Shown: positions 1 to 9,202, numbered from the stretch's first letter. The stretch: DNA of 59,962 nucleotides from Elusimicrobia bacterium GWB2_63_16 (GCA_001799715.1 MGTZ01000007.1:1-59962), one strand, 5' to 3'. Notes: generated by a model from the sequence alone, not told the origin. Numbers and translations are program-made.

Positions 1-644
1 CCTTCGAGGAGCGCGAGAAGATCAACATGGAGATCGTCAACGCCGTCGACAAGGCCTCCATCCCGTGGGGCCTCAAGGTGACCCGCCACGAGATCAAGAA
101 CATCACCCCCCCCGACAGCATCAAGGGCGCCATGGAAAAGCAGATGCGCGCCGAGCGCGAGAAGCGCGCCATCATCGCCGAGTCCGAAGGCGACAAGCAG
201 GCCAAGATCAACCGCGCCGAGGGCGACAAGCAGCAGAACATCGCGCTCTCCGAGGGTGAAAAGATGAAGCGCATCAACGAGGCCGAAGGCCGCGGCCAGG
301 AGATCGAGCGCATAGCCATGGCTACCGCCAAGGGTATACGCGAGATCGCCACCGCCATCAACGAGAAGGGCGGCTCCGACGCCGTCAACCTGCGCATCGC
401 CGAGCAGTACCTCGGGGAGTTCGGCAAGCTGGCCAAGACCAACAACACACTGATCATCCCCGCCGACCTCGGCGATACCGCCGGCATGGTGGCCGCGGTG
501 AGCAAGGTGTTCACCGCCACCAGGCAGCGCGCCGCCGACATCGAGGCCGGGGCTGCCCCCGCCGCCGCGCCGCTGCCGGGGGTCAAGCCCGCCGGCCAGC
601 ATTACCCCCCGCTCCAGCAGCGCCCTTCCCAGGGCGGCCAGTAA
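1..644 (+). CDS. SPFH/band-7 paraslipin-like protein (QmcA/YbbK type), 5' truncated
   Basis: The reading frame is open from the left edge, so the start and N-terminal membrane anchor lie outside the window. What remains is the end of the SPFH domain (WGLKVTRHEIKNITPP) and the charged helical region typical of paraslipins, with repeated E-G-x-K-Q/K units (AESEGDKQ, RAEGDKQ, LSEGEKMK), followed by an Ala/Pro-rich tail. Family members are membrane-anchored oligomeric scaffolds of lipid microdomains, often encoded beside an NfeD protein; that neighbour, if present, would be upstream. The family call is firm from these repeats. The cellular role is known only by family. Confidence 0.9.
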   Translation, partial: FEEREKINMEIVNAVDKASIPWGLKVTRHEIKNITPPDSIKGAMEKQMRAEREKRAIIAESEGDKQAKINRAEGDKQQNIALSEGEKMKRINEAEGRGQEIERIAMATAKGIREIATAINEKGGSDAVNLRIAEQYLGEFGKLAKTNNTLIIPADLGDTAGMVAAVSKVFTATRQRAADIEAGAAPAAAPLPGVKPAGQHYPPLQQRPSQGGQ

Positions 645-656
645 GCCCTCGAGCGC

Positions 657-695
657 AAAGAAAGAACCGGGAGAAGTCTCCCGGTTCTTTCTTTT
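657..695. terminator. Bidirectional intrinsic terminator
   Basis: An 18-bp perfect inverted repeat (657-674 with 677-694) has an A-rich left foot and a T-rich right foot, so it can end transcription from both strands. It lies between the convergent SPFH gene and the RND pump gene. Confidence 0.9.
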
Positions 696-734
696 ATCTG
701 GTTGGATGCGGATCGATGCCGGCAGGACCAGCGG

Positions 735-3700
735 TTACTTTCCGTCGGCGGTCTCGCCCAGTTCTTTTAGGGCCGTCTTAAGGGCTTCCTCGTGGCGGCG
801 GCTTTCCAGCGGGGCCATCAGGCTGTAGGCGCAGGGCACCACCAGCAGCGTCAGCAGCGTCGACAGCAGCACGCCGCCGATGACCACCAGGGCCATGGGG
901 ACGCGCGTCTCGGCGCCGGGCCCGTAGCCGAGCGCCGGCGGAATGGCCGCGGCGATGGTGGCGAAGGAGGTCATCAGGATGGGCCGCAGCCGTATCGGGC
1001 AGGCCTCCAGCAGCGCCTCATTCACGCCCAGGCCGCCCTCGCGGCGCCGGTTGTTGGTAAAATCCACCAGCAGGATGGAATTCTTCTTCACGATGCCCAT
1101 CAGCAGGATCAGGCCTATCATGCTGTAGATGGACAGCGAGTGCCCGCCCAGCTTGAGGGCGATGAAGGCGCCGGTCAGGCTGAACGGCAGCGCCAGCAGC
1201 ACCGTAAACGGGTGCAGGAAACTGTTGAACTGCGAAGCCAGGATCATGTAGGCCACGAAGACGCCGAGGACCAGCGCGAAGGTGAGGCTGGAGAAGGACT
1301 CCTGGAAGGTCTTGGAGGTGCCGGAGAAGACTACCCTGTAGCCGTCGGGCAGTATCTTTTTAGCCAGGCGCTCCACTTCTTTTATGGCCTGCTCCTGCGA
1401 GGCGCCCTGCGCCACGTTGGCGAACACGCCGATGGCGCGCTCGCGGTTCTTGCGCGAAATGGTGAGCAGCGTTGTCTTCTGCTCCACCTTAACCACCTCG
1501 GAAAGCCTGATAACTTCCCCCCGGTTGTTGCGCACCCAGATCTTGTTGATATCCCCGGGGTCCCTGCGGTCCTTGCCCAGCAGCTGCACGCGGATGTCGT
1601 AACGCTTGCCGCCGCGGGTGAATTTGCCGGCGCGTACGCCGCCGATCATCGAATTCACGGCGTCGCCGATGGAGGCCACGCTGACGCCGCGGGCCGCGGC
1701 CTTCTCGCGGTCCGGCACCACCTGCACCTCGGGCATGCCCTCCTGATAATCGGTGTCCACGTCCGCCATCTTGCCGGAAGCGGTCATCCCCTCCATCAGC
1801 CGGCCGCTGTATTCCCCCAGTTTATCCCAGTTGGGCCCACGCACGCTGAACTCCACCGGGAAGCCGCGCTGGGCCGTGAAGCCGCCCAGGGACGGGTCCT
1901 GTATGGCCACGCGGCGCACGCCGGGAATGGCGTTGAGCGGCTTGCGGGCGTAGCGCATGAACTCCTGCTGCGTGGGCGGACGTTTCTGGCCGGGCAGCGG
2001 CACGCGTTCGGCCGGGGGCTTCATGGCTATCATCAGCATACCCTGGTTCACCTGGCCGCCGCCGAAGCCGCCGCTGTTGGCCATGAAAGTCCTGATATTA
2101 GGCTGCGCCATAGCCCATTTCTCCGCCTCTTCCATGGCCTTGGCGGTCACGTCCAGAGGCGTGCCCACCGGCATCTGCACGCGCGCCAGGAAACGGCTCT
2201 GGTCCTGCGCCGGCGAGAACTCCTTGGGGATGGAAGGGATGAGCGCCATCGAGACCGCGAAGACGGCCAGCGACGCCAGGATCACGGCCCAGCGGTGATC
2301 GAGCAGGCGGCCGAGCAGGCCGGCGTAGGAACGGCGCGCCCGTTCCATCAGGCCGTCCATGGCCCGGCCTATCCACAGCGAGCGCTCGGCGTCCACGAAC
2401 TGCGAGCAGCGCATAGGCGTCAGCGTGAGCGCCTCCAGCAGCGACAGCATGACCGCGGCCGTCATGGTGACGCCGAACTGGAAGAAGAACTTGCCGATGA
2501 TCCCCTGCATGAACACCACGGGCAGGAAGATGGCCAGAATGGCCACGGAGGCGGCCATGGCCGGGAAGGTCATTTCGCGGGCGCCCAGGATGGCGGCGCG
2601 CACGCGCCCCTCGCCCTTCTCGTTATGGCGCACGATGTTCTCGAGCATCATGATCGCGTCGTCGACGACGATGCCGATGGCCAGCGTCAGCCCCAGCAGC
2701 GTGAACGTGTTGAGCGTGAAGCCCATGAAATACAGGATCAGGAAAGACCCCACTATGGACGTGGGAATGGCCAGCAGCACATTGAAGGTGGAGGACCACG
2801 AGCCGAGGAACAGCCAGCAGACCATCGACGTCAGGATGACGGACAGCACCAGCGTGAAATTGAGCTCGCGCGTGGACTCCTCGATAAAGCGGGTGGCGTC
2901 GTTGACGATCTCCAAATGCATCCCCTCGGGCAGCGTCTTTTTTATCTGCTCCAGCCGCGCCTTGACGCGTTTGGCGGTAGCAACGGCGTTGGAGCCGCGC
3001 TGCTTGTTGATGCCCAGGCCCACCGCGCGCCGGCCCCAGTTGCGGGTGATGCGCCGCACGTCGGCCAGGCCGTCCTCGACCCTGGCCACGTCGCCGATAT
3101 GGTAGGTGCGCCAGATGGCCGAGCCGCCGCGCCCGGAGATGACGATGCGGGAGAATGCTTCCGGGGTGGGCGCCTCGCCGAGCACCCGGACGTTCAGTTC
3201 TTTCTTGCCGGTATCGATGTAGCCCGCCGGCTGCTCGGCGTGCTGGGCCGAAATGGCGCCCAGCACGTCGGTGACCGTAAGCTGAAGCGCGTCCATCTTG
3301 TCTGAGTCCAGCCAGACGCGCAGCGCCGGGTCCACGTAGCCGCCCATGCTGACCTCGCCCACGCCCTCGATGATGCTGAGCTGGTCGCGCAGCACGTCGT
3401 TGGTGTAGTTCATCAGGTCGGCCACGGGACGGTCGCCGGAAAGGGCTATCCAGATGATCGGCTGGTCCTCCGGGTTGGTCTTGGTGACCACCGGCGGGTC
3501 TATCTCTTTGGGCAGGTTGCGGGCCGCCTGCGAGACCTTGGCCTGCACCTCCTGCATGGCGTCGTCGATGTCGTGCTCCAGCTCGAATTCCAGCGTGATG
3601 CGGGCGGAGCCGCGGCGCGAAGAGGAAGAAATGTCCTTGATGCCGGCTATGGTCATCACCGCGCTCTCCAGCACGTCGGTGACCTGCGTCTCCATCACCT

Positions 3701-3869
3701 CGGGGGCCGCTCCCTCCAGCGCCACGCTGATGTTCACCACCGGGTAGTCCACGTCGGGCAGCTGACTGATGCCCATGCGGCCGAAACCGATGGCGCCGAA
3801 GACGATCAGCCCCAGCATCAGCATCCAGGCGAAGACGGGGCGCTTTATGGAGAGGTCGGAAAGGGTCAT
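735..3869 (-). CDS. RND-family efflux permease (AcrB/MdtB-C-like)
   Basis: At 1044 residues it has the usual length of an RND inner-membrane pump. It starts with the typical amphipathic entry (SIKRPVFAWML) and TM1, then a porter domain with G-x-S-Q-L-P-D-V-D-Y-P, and the TM4 proton-relay pair in IVVDDAIMMLEN near residue 400. A second TM block near residue 870 and a short cytosolic tail follow. Such proteins form trimers that export drugs, lipids or dyes by proton antiport. The MdtB/C-like sequence suggests HAE1-type export of organic substrates rather than metals. The start codon overlaps the end of the upstream channel gene by 4 nt. The usual periplasmic adaptor gene is missing on both sides. 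Confidence 0.93.
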   Translation of the reverse strand: MTLSDLSIKRPVFAWMLMLGLIVFGAIGFGRMGISQLPDVDYPVVNISVALEGAAPEVMETQVTDVLESAVMTIAGIKDISSSSRRGSARITLEFELEHDIDDAMQEVQAKVSQAARNLPKEIDPPVVTKTNPEDQPIIWIALSGDRPVADLMNYTNDVLRDQLSIIEGVGEVSMGGYVDPALRVWLDSDKMDALQLTVTDVLGAISAQHAEQPAGYIDTGKKELNVRVLGEAPTPEAFSRIVISGRGGSAIWRTYHIGDVARVEDGLADVRRITRNWGRRAVGLGINKQRGSNAVATAKRVKARLEQIKKTLPEGMHLEIVNDATRFIEESTRELNFTLVLSVILTSMVCWLFLGSWSSTFNVLLAIPTSIVGSFLILYFMGFTLNTFTLLGLTLAIGIVVDDAIMMLENIVRHNEKGEGRVRAAILGAREMTFPAMAASVAILAIFLPVVFMQGIIGKFFFQFGVTMTAAVMLSLLEALTLTPMRCSQFVDAERSLWIGRAMDGLMERARRSYAGLLGRLLDHRWAVILASLAVFAVSMALIPSIPKEFSPAQDQSRFLARVQMPVGTPLDVTAKAMEEAEKWAMAQPNIRTFMANSGGFGGGQVNQGMLMIAMKPPAERVPLPGQKRPPTQQEFMRYARKPLNAIPGVRRVAIQDPSLGGFTAQRGFPVEFSVRGPNWDKLGEYSGRLMEGMTASGKMADVDTDYQEGMPEVQVVPDREKAAARGVSVASIGDAVNSMIGGVRAGKFTRGGKRYDIRVQLLGKDRRDPGDINKIWVRNNRGEVIRLSEVVKVEQKTTLLTISRKNRERAIGVFANVAQGASQEQAIKEVERLAKKILPDGYRVVFSGTSKTFQESFSSLTFALVLGVFVAYMILASQFNSFLHPFTVLLALPFSLTGAFIALKLGGHSLSIYSMIGLILLMGIVKKNSILLVDFTNNRRREGGLGVNEALLEACPIRLRPILMTSFATIAAAIPPALGYGPGAETRVPMALVVIGGVLLSTLLTLLVVPCAYSLMAPLESRRHEEALKTALKELGETADGK

Positions 3870-5101
3870 TTAAGTTCGGCTCCCGCGGCGGTTTCCAGTT
3901 TTATCAGGGCCAGGCGCGCGCGGGCCTGCGCCTGCGACAGGGCCAGGCGGGTCTGCTGCGCGGTGGTCAGCGCCGCGAGCACGTCGAGATTGTTGACCAG
4001 GCCCAGCTTATAATCCTCGGCCTGGTAGCGGGCGTTCTCCTCGGCCAGGACCAGGGCTTCCGCCAGCGTCCGCTCCTGCAGCAGCGAATAGTTCAGCTCG
4101 TCGTAGGCGGAGAGCACTTCGGAGAGGGCCTGCCGCAGCGCCAGGTCCAGCGCCAGCCCTGCGGCGCGCCGGGCCGCGTAGGCGGCGTCGCGGCCGGCCT
4201 TAAGGGCGCCGCCGGTATAAAGAGGGACCTTCAGGAAAGCCCCGGCGTCCCAGCGGCTCTCGGGGGCGGGCATAGGGTCGCGGAGCACGAAATAATTGGC
4301 GGCCAGGTCCAGCGTGGGCAGCGAGCCGCGCTCCTGGATCTCGGCCAGGTAGCCGTAGGACCGCGCCGCGAGGCGCCTGGCCTCCACGTCGGGCCGGGAG
4401 CGGGCCAGTTCCAGATAACCGGCCAGCGGGGCCCCGCCGCGCGGTTCCACCTCGGCGGGCGCCAGGTCTTCCTGGAGGCCGGTCATGAACCGGAGCGCCT
4501 GCTGGGCCAGCCGCTCGTCGGAGAGCGCGGCCAGGTAGCCGGCCTTGTCCTGGGCCAGCTGCGAGCGGGCCGAGACTACCTCGCTGCGGCGCGAACGCCC
4601 TATGGCCGCCCGGGATTCCAGTTCGCTTATGCGCCGCGCGGTAACCTCCAGCTGGCCGGCGCGGATGGCCGCCTCGCGCTGGGCGGCGAGCAGGTTGAGA
4701 TAGGCCTGCGCCGCGGAGAGGTAGAGCCGCTGGCGGGCCCGCTCCAGGTCCAGCCGGGCCGCGCCCGAGCGGGACGAGGCCGCCTTTACGGCGACATAGT
4801 CGCGCATGCCGGAATAGAGGTTATAGGCCGCGGAGAAATAGCCGCGCGACGCCGCGTCGGAGTTCTGCTGCTTGCTCAGGGAGGCGTTGAAATCGAAAGA
4901 GGGGCGGAAACCCGAGGCCAGCTGCCGCTCGGCCGCGTCCAGTTGGGCCACTCCCTCGGCGGCCGCGGCAAGGTCCTCGCTGCGCCCGAGGGCCAGGGAG
5001 CGCGTTTCCGCCACGGTTATGGAGCGCATGGAGGAGGTAGAGAAATCCTGAGCCGCCAGTTGGGCGGCGGGCAGCAACAGGCAGGCGAGGAGTAATTTCA
5101 T
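3866..5101 (-). CDS. TolC-family outer-membrane efflux protein
   Basis: This 411-residue protein has a short signal peptide (MKLLLACLLLPAAQLAAQ) and two long alpha-helical, Ala/Leu/Arg-rich repeats characteristic of the outer membrane efflux (OEP) fold. It would form a trimeric channel docking to the RND pump encoded immediately downstream, with a 4-nt ATGA-type overlap. Upstream there is only a TAAAAT box ending 7 nt before the ATG, with a poor Shine-Dalgarno (GCGGAA). The family is clear from helical periodicity and operon context; the substrate is not predictable. Confidence 0.88.
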   Translation of the reverse strand: MKLLLACLLLPAAQLAAQDFSTSSMRSITVAETRSLALGRSEDLAAAAEGVAQLDAAERQLASGFRPSFDFNASLSKQQNSDAASRGYFSAAYNLYSGMRDYVAVKAASSRSGAARLDLERARQRLYLSAAQAYLNLLAAQREAAIRAGQLEVTARRISELESRAAIGRSRRSEVVSARSQLAQDKAGYLAALSDERLAQQALRFMTGLQEDLAPAEVEPRGGAPLAGYLELARSRPDVEARRLAARSYGYLAEIQERGSLPTLDLAANYFVLRDPMPAPESRWDAGAFLKVPLYTGGALKAGRDAAYAARRAAGLALDLALRQALSEVLSAYDELNYSLLQERTLAEALVLAEENARYQAEDYKLGLVNNLDVLAALTTAQQTRLALSQAQARARLALIKLETAAGAELK

Positions 5102-5108
5102 TTCCGCT

Positions 5109-5114
5109 ATTTTA
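5109..5114 (-). promoter_or_regulatory. Possible -10 element with very short leader (RND operon)
   Basis: TAAAAT on the minus strand ends 7 nt before the ATG of the channel gene. If it is used, the transcript would start at or next to the start codon. No convincing -35 was seen. Confidence 0.35.
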
Positions 5115-5140
5115 CTAAATACCGGAGAAAGGAAAGGCGC

Positions 5141-6232
5141 TTACTTCTTGATCAGCTGCCAGGCGATGTCGGCGGTTTTCGAGAGGTGGTCCAGCAGCAG
5201 GTATTCGCCGTTGGACTGCGGGTTCTTCACCCCCGTGCCCACGCTCACCGCGGCGACGCCCCGGGCGTTGAGGGCGTTAGCCTCGCTGCCGTAAGGCGCC
5301 GGGACCGGGGCGGGCGCCAGGCCCGCGCCCAGCATGGCCTCGTCGGCCGTCAGACGGACCGCCGCGCCGGCTGGATGCGAGTACGGCGCGAATTCCCAGG
5401 ACCACTTGAAGGCGGCCGCGCCGCCGGCGGCGGCGGCCGCCGCTTCGAACTCGGCCTTGATCCTGTCGAGTACCGGCCCGGCGCTCTCCGCCACGGAGGC
5501 GCGCACCTGCCCTCTGACCATGGCGGCCAGCGGCACGGTGCCGGGCCCGGAACCGCCGGCTATGGTGCCGATATTGGAGGTGGTTTCGGCGTCATGCCGG
5601 CCGAACTTGAGGGCCGCCAGCGCGCGGGCGGCGATGCTGACGGCGCAGACGCCCTTCTCGGGCTCGACGGCTGCGTCGGCCGCGCGGCCCAGCACGTCGG
5701 CCGAGAACTGGGCCACGCCGTGGGAGGAAACGGTATAGGCGCCGGGATCGAGCGGCGCGTCGAAGACGAAGCCGCAGCGCACCGTATCGGGCAGGACCAG
5801 GTGCTTCGCGCCGGCCATGTTGTGGCGCCCCTTGGTGGTAAAGGCCAGCGTGAACGGCTTCAGGGGCAGGTTGGTGTGGACCGCGCGTTCCAGCGAGTAG
5901 AGGATAGCCGCCATGCCGGCGCGGGCGTCGGCCCCGAGCGGGTTCCTGCCGTCGGCCGAGACGCGGTCGGCGGTCACCGCGGGGACGGTAGAGGAAGTAT
6001 AGCGCTGCGTGTCCATGTGGGCCAGCAGGAGGAGCTCCCCCCCGCCGCCCACGCGGCAGACCACGTTGCTGGTGCTGGAGAGGGCGGCGGCGGCCGCGCC
6101 GTCCATCTGCGCGGGCAGGCCCAATGAGCTCAGGAAGGCGAAGACGCGCTTGGCCACCGCGTCCTCCTTGCCGGGCAGGCCGTCTATGCGGGCCAGCTCC
6201 AGGAACAGGTCTAACAGCCGCCGGCTTACCAT
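5141..6232 (-). CDS. M20-family peptidase homologue lacking catalytic residues
   Basis: The 363-residue protein has the M20/PepT-like architecture. Some metal-site residues are kept: HMDT at 72-75, D102 in LGADARAG and D158 in VFDAP. The position of the catalytic glutamate pair (normally T-P-D-E-E-x-G, as in the neighbouring gene) reads FTTKGRHNMA at 131-140, with no Glu. The C-terminal metal-binding His region reads NPQSNGEY instead of an H-containing motif. By family knowledge, loss of the general base and of a zinc ligand should abolish peptidase activity, so a binding or regulatory role, or a drifted enzyme, is likely. It ends 4 nt after the peptidase T stop in the same direction, so the two may be co-transcribed. 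Confidence 0.8.
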   Translation of the reverse strand: MVSRRLLDLFLELARIDGLPGKEDAVAKRVFAFLSSLGLPAQMDGAAAAALSSTSNVVCRVGGGGELLLLAHMDTQRYTSSTVPAVTADRVSADGRNPLGADARAGMAAILYSLERAVHTNLPLKPFTLAFTTKGRHNMAGAKHLVLPDTVRCGFVFDAPLDPGAYTVSSHGVAQFSADVLGRAADAAVEPEKGVCAVSIAARALAALKFGRHDAETTSNIGTIAGGSGPGTVPLAAMVRGQVRASVAESAGPVLDRIKAEFEAAAAAAGGAAAFKWSWEFAPYSHPAGAAVRLTADEAMLGAGLAPAPVPAPYGSEANALNARGVAAVSVGTGVKNPQSNGEYLLLDHLSKTADIAWQLIKK

Positions 6233-6236
6233 CGCC

Positions 6237-7469
6237 CTATTTCGCCCACTCGCGGGCCAGGTTAACCAGCACCTCGGCGGACTTGTTCATGCCGTCGAGC
6301 GAGACCCACTCGTAGCGGCCGTGGTAATTGTAGCCGCCGGTGAAGACATTGGGCGCCGGCAGGCCCATGAAGGAGAGCCGGGCGCCGTCGGTGCCGCCGC
6401 GCACCGGCTTGATGTGCGGCACCAGCCCGGCCTGCCGCACCGCGGCCAGCAGGTTGCCCATAACCTTCGGATGCTTTACGATCACTTCCTTCATATTGCG
6501 GTACTGCTCCTTGAAGGAAAGCTCTATCTTCGCCAGCGGGTATTTCAGACGCATGGCGGCCACCAGAGCCTCCAGCTGCCGTTCCATGTCCTTCAGCTTC
6601 TTAAGGTCGTGCTCGCGCGCTATACCGGACACCTCGGCCTTCTCTGTCTCGGCGGCGATGTCCGAGAACATGATGAACCCCTCGCGCCCGGCCGTGGTCT
6701 CGGGCAGCAGGTTCTCGGGCCAGGCGGTCACGATATCGGCGGCGATGCGCGCGGCGTTGGCCAGCGCGTTCTTGGCGGTGCCGGGATGCACGCTCTTGCC
6801 GGTGATGACGATCTTCACCCCGTCGGCGTTGAAATTCTCCTCCTCCACGGCGCCGGCCACGTCCCCGTCGAAGGTGTAAGCGCACTCGGCGCCGAAGGCC
6901 TTAACGTTGAAATATTTAACGCCCTGGCCCACTTCCTCGTCCGGGGTGAAACCTATCTTCAGAGCGCCGTGCGGGATCTCCGGGTGGCGGAGCAGGTGCT
7001 GCGCCGCCGCCATGATAATGGCGATGCCGGCCTTGTCGTCGGCGCCCAGCAGGGTGTCTCCGGAGGCGGTGACGATGTCCTCGCCCTTGCAGCCGGCCAG
7101 TTCGGGGCAGTTCTTTTCGTTGAGGATCACTCCCAGTTTGCGGCTGATGACGATGTCGCCGCCCTTCCAGGCCTTGTGCAGCTGCGGCTTCACGCCGGCG
7201 CCGGAGGCTGCCGGCGAAGTATCCATGTGCGCCAGCAGGCCGATGACGGGCTTCTTCCCCTTCACGGTGGCCGGGATCTCGGCGGTGACGTAGCCGTACT
7301 TGTCGAGTTTGACCTTTTTGGCGCCGATGGCCTTCAGCTCGGCGGCCAGCAGGCGGGCCAGCGCGAATTGCTTTTTAGTGGAGGGGAAGGTCTGCGACTT
7401 CTCGTCGCTGGCGGTGTCTATCCGGACGTACCGGGCAAAGCGTTCGTAGATCTCTTTCTTCAGGTCCAT
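6237..7469 (-). CDS. pepT: Peptidase T (tripeptide aminopeptidase)
   Basis: This zinc-dependent M20B aminopeptidase releases the N-terminal residue of tripeptides in the cytoplasm. The metal and catalytic motifs are intact: AHMDTSPA near residue 80, LLGADDKAG near 140, FTPDEEVGQG near 173, FDGD near 196 and YNYHGRYE near the C-terminus. The start at 7469 (MDLKKEIYERF) is preferred because GGAGG lies 6 nt upstream and the resulting 410 residues match the family length. The frame stays open for 20 more codons to 7529, but that stretch has no ribosome binding site. It is divergent from the DUF47/phosphate transporter operon. Confidence 0.95.
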   Translation of the reverse strand: MDLKKEIYERFARYVRIDTASDEKSQTFPSTKKQFALARLLAAELKAIGAKKVKLDKYGYVTAEIPATVKGKKPVIGLLAHMDTSPAASGAGVKPQLHKAWKGGDIVISRKLGVILNEKNCPELAGCKGEDIVTASGDTLLGADDKAGIAIIMAAAQHLLRHPEIPHGALKIGFTPDEEVGQGVKYFNVKAFGAECAYTFDGDVAGAVEEENFNADGVKIVITGKSVHPGTAKNALANAARIAADIVTAWPENLLPETTAGREGFIMFSDIAAETEKAEVSGIAREHDLKKLKDMERQLEALVAAMRLKYPLAKIELSFKEQYRNMKEVIVKHPKVMGNLLAAVRQAGLVPHIKPVRGGTDGARLSFMGLPAPNVFTGGYNYHGRYEWVSLDGMNKSAEVLVNLAREWAK

Positions 7470-7483
7470 GCAGCCTCCAGCAC

Positions 7484-7513
7484 TTAACGTTCCCAACGGA
7501 AAAAGGATATAAT
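7484..7513 (+). promoter_or_regulatory. Sigma-70-type promoter for DUF47-PiT operon
   Basis: TTAACG (7484-7489) and a perfect TATAAT (7508-7513) are separated by 18 nt. An AAGGAG ribosome binding site (7532-7537) follows, before the ATG at 7545. Confidence 0.7.
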
Positions 7514-7544
7514 TAAAGCATCCAGTCATTCAAGGAGCCCGCAA

Positions 7545-8171
7545 ATGGCCATCAGCTTCATGCCCAAAGAAGTAAAATTCTTCGACTTCCTTAACCTGCA
7601 GACCGAGAACATCGTCAAGGCCGCCGACTGCTTCAAGCACGCCGTCAAGGCTGGCCGCTTCGACGAAGAGACCGTAAAGAAGATAAAGAATTTCGAGCAC
7701 GAGGGCGACACGCTCTCCCACGAGATCGTGGACATGCTCAACCGCACCTTCATCACTCCCATAGACCGCGAGGACATCTACGCGCTGGCCAACACCCTCG
7801 ACGACATCCTCGACATGATCAACTCGATGGCCAACCGCATAAAACTCTACAAGCTCGACACCAACGACGAGCATATGAACCTCTTCGCCGAGACCATAGA
7901 CCAGTCCACGCAGGCGCTGGCCAACGCGGTCAAGCACATGCACGACACCAAGCGCGCCCGCCGCGTGCTGGATTACTGCATAGAGGTCAACCGCCTCGAG
8001 AACGTGGGCGACCAGATCCGCGAAAAGGCCATCAGCCGCCTCTTCGACACCGAGAAGGACCCGATCATGGTCATCAAGTGGAAGGAGATCTACGAAGTGG
8101 CCGAGGGCACGCTGGACACCTGCGAGCACGTGGCGAAGGTCATAGAAGCCATCCTCGTAAAACATGGATAG
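7545..8171 (+). CDS. DUF47/PhoU-like phosphate transport accessory protein
   Basis: The 208-residue all-helical protein matches the DUF47 (Pit accessory, YkaA-like) family. It begins with the typical FMPKEVKFFDFL and contains two conserved E/D-rich helical motifs: FEHEGDTLSHEIVDMLNRTFITPIDREDI and the NRLENVGDQI region, which bind metal clusters in PhoU-like folds. Such proteins are encoded with PiT permeases and are thought to regulate phosphate uptake. It overlaps the permease gene by 8 nt, giving translational coupling, and has a good promoter and ribosome binding site. Confidence 0.93.
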   Translation: MAISFMPKEVKFFDFLNLQTENIVKAADCFKHAVKAGRFDEETVKKIKNFEHEGDTLSHEIVDMLNRTFITPIDREDIYALANTLDDILDMINSMANRIKLYKLDTNDEHMNLFAETIDQSTQALANAVKHMHDTKRARRVLDYCIEVNRLENVGDQIREKAISRLFDTEKDPIMVIKWKEIYEVAEGTLDTCEHVAKVIEAILVKHG

Positions 8172-9186
8172 CGCGCTGCTCGTGGTCATAGGGCTCATAG
8201 CCCTGGCGCTGGTCTTCGACTTCCTCAACGGCTTCCACGACGCCGCCAACTCCATCGCCACCATAGTCTCCACCCGCGTGCTGACGCCTCGCCAGGCGGT
8301 GATCTGGGCCGCGTTCTTCAACGTGGTGGCCTTCTTCATCTTCGACCACTCGGTGGCCAAGACGATGGGCAAAGGCATCGTGGACATCGCCGTGATAGAC
8401 AGCCACGTCGTCTTCGGCACGCTGGTGGGCGCCTGCGCCTGGAACATCCTCACCTGGTATTTCGGCCTGCCGTCGAGCTCCTCCCACGCGCTAATAGGCG
8501 CGCTGGCCGGCGCCGCCGTGGTGAAGGCCGGCTCCACCGAGGTGCTGGTGATGAGCGGCATCTACAAGGTGGTGGCGTTCATCGTCATCTCCCCCCTGCT
8601 CGGCATGCTGCTGGGCCTGGTCTTCGGGGTGGTGGTCTACCGCCTCTTCGCCAAGGCCATCCCGAGCAAGGTCGACCATCTCTTCCGCAAGGGACAGCTG
8701 CTGTCGGCCGCCGCCTACAGCCTGGGCCACGGCGGCAACGACGCGCAGAAGACGATGGGCATCATCGCCGGCCTGCTGGTCAGCGCGGGCTACCTCAACG
8801 CCGGGCCCACCGGCACCGAGTTCGACATCCCGAAATGGGTGGCCGTGCTCTGCTACACCGCGATGGGCCTCGGCACGATGTTCGGCGGCTGGCGCATAGT
8901 AAAGACGCTGGGCCACAAGATCTCCAAGCTCAAGCCGGTGGACGGCTTCTGCGCCGAATCCGGCGCCGCGGCCACCCTGTACCTGGCCAGCGGCATGGGC
9001 GTCCCCGTCAGCACCACGCATACCATCACCGGCGCCATCATGGGCGTGGGCACGATGAAGCGCTTCAGCGCTGTACGCTGGGGCGTGGCGGGCCAGATCA
9101 TCTGGGCCTGGATCCTCACCATCCCCGGCGCGGCCCTCATCTCCGCCTTGGTCTACCTGCTCTCGAGCGGGCTGTTCAGCAGTTAA
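8164..9186 (+). CDS. pit: Low-affinity inorganic phosphate transporter, PiT family
   Basis: The 340-residue polytopic membrane protein has the two PiT signature repeats: DFLNGFHDAANSIATIVSTRVL near residue 20 and the GGNDAQKTMG region near 195, with GVPVSTTHTITGAIMGVG near the C-terminus. Family members import phosphate (or metal phosphate) by H+ or Na+ symport. It is co-transcribed with the DUF47 partner, and a strong terminator follows the stop codon. Confidence 0.96.
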   Translation: MDSALLVVIGLIALALVFDFLNGFHDAANSIATIVSTRVLTPRQAVIWAAFFNVVAFFIFDHSVAKTMGKGIVDIAVIDSHVVFGTLVGACAWNILTWYFGLPSSSSHALIGALAGAAVVKAGSTEVLVMSGIYKVVAFIVISPLLGMLLGLVFGVVVYRLFAKAIPSKVDHLFRKGQLLSAAAYSLGHGGNDAQKTMGIIAGLLVSAGYLNAGPTGTEFDIPKWVAVLCYTAMGLGTMFGGWRIVKTLGHKISKLKPVDGFCAESGAAATLYLASGMGVPVSTTHTITGAIMGVGTMKRFSAVRWGVAGQIIWAWILTIPGAALISALVYLLSSGLFSS

Positions 9187-9202
9187 GCCGCCGCTGAAAA
9201 AG

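Noticed and set aside
792-3305. Long open frame on the strand opposite the RND pump gene
   Set aside because: It is antisense to a clear RND permease, its product is rich in His/Gln/Ala/Gly with no domain, and high GC leaves antisense frames open by chance. The same applies to 5186-6127, 6009-7487, 9591-10487, 10610-11620, 18980-21493, 21608-23407 and 23244-24488.
7470-7529. Upstream extension of peptidase T to 7529
   Set aside because: The extra 20 codons lie across the promoter region of the divergent operon and lack a ribosome binding site, whereas GGAGG precedes the ATG at 7469.
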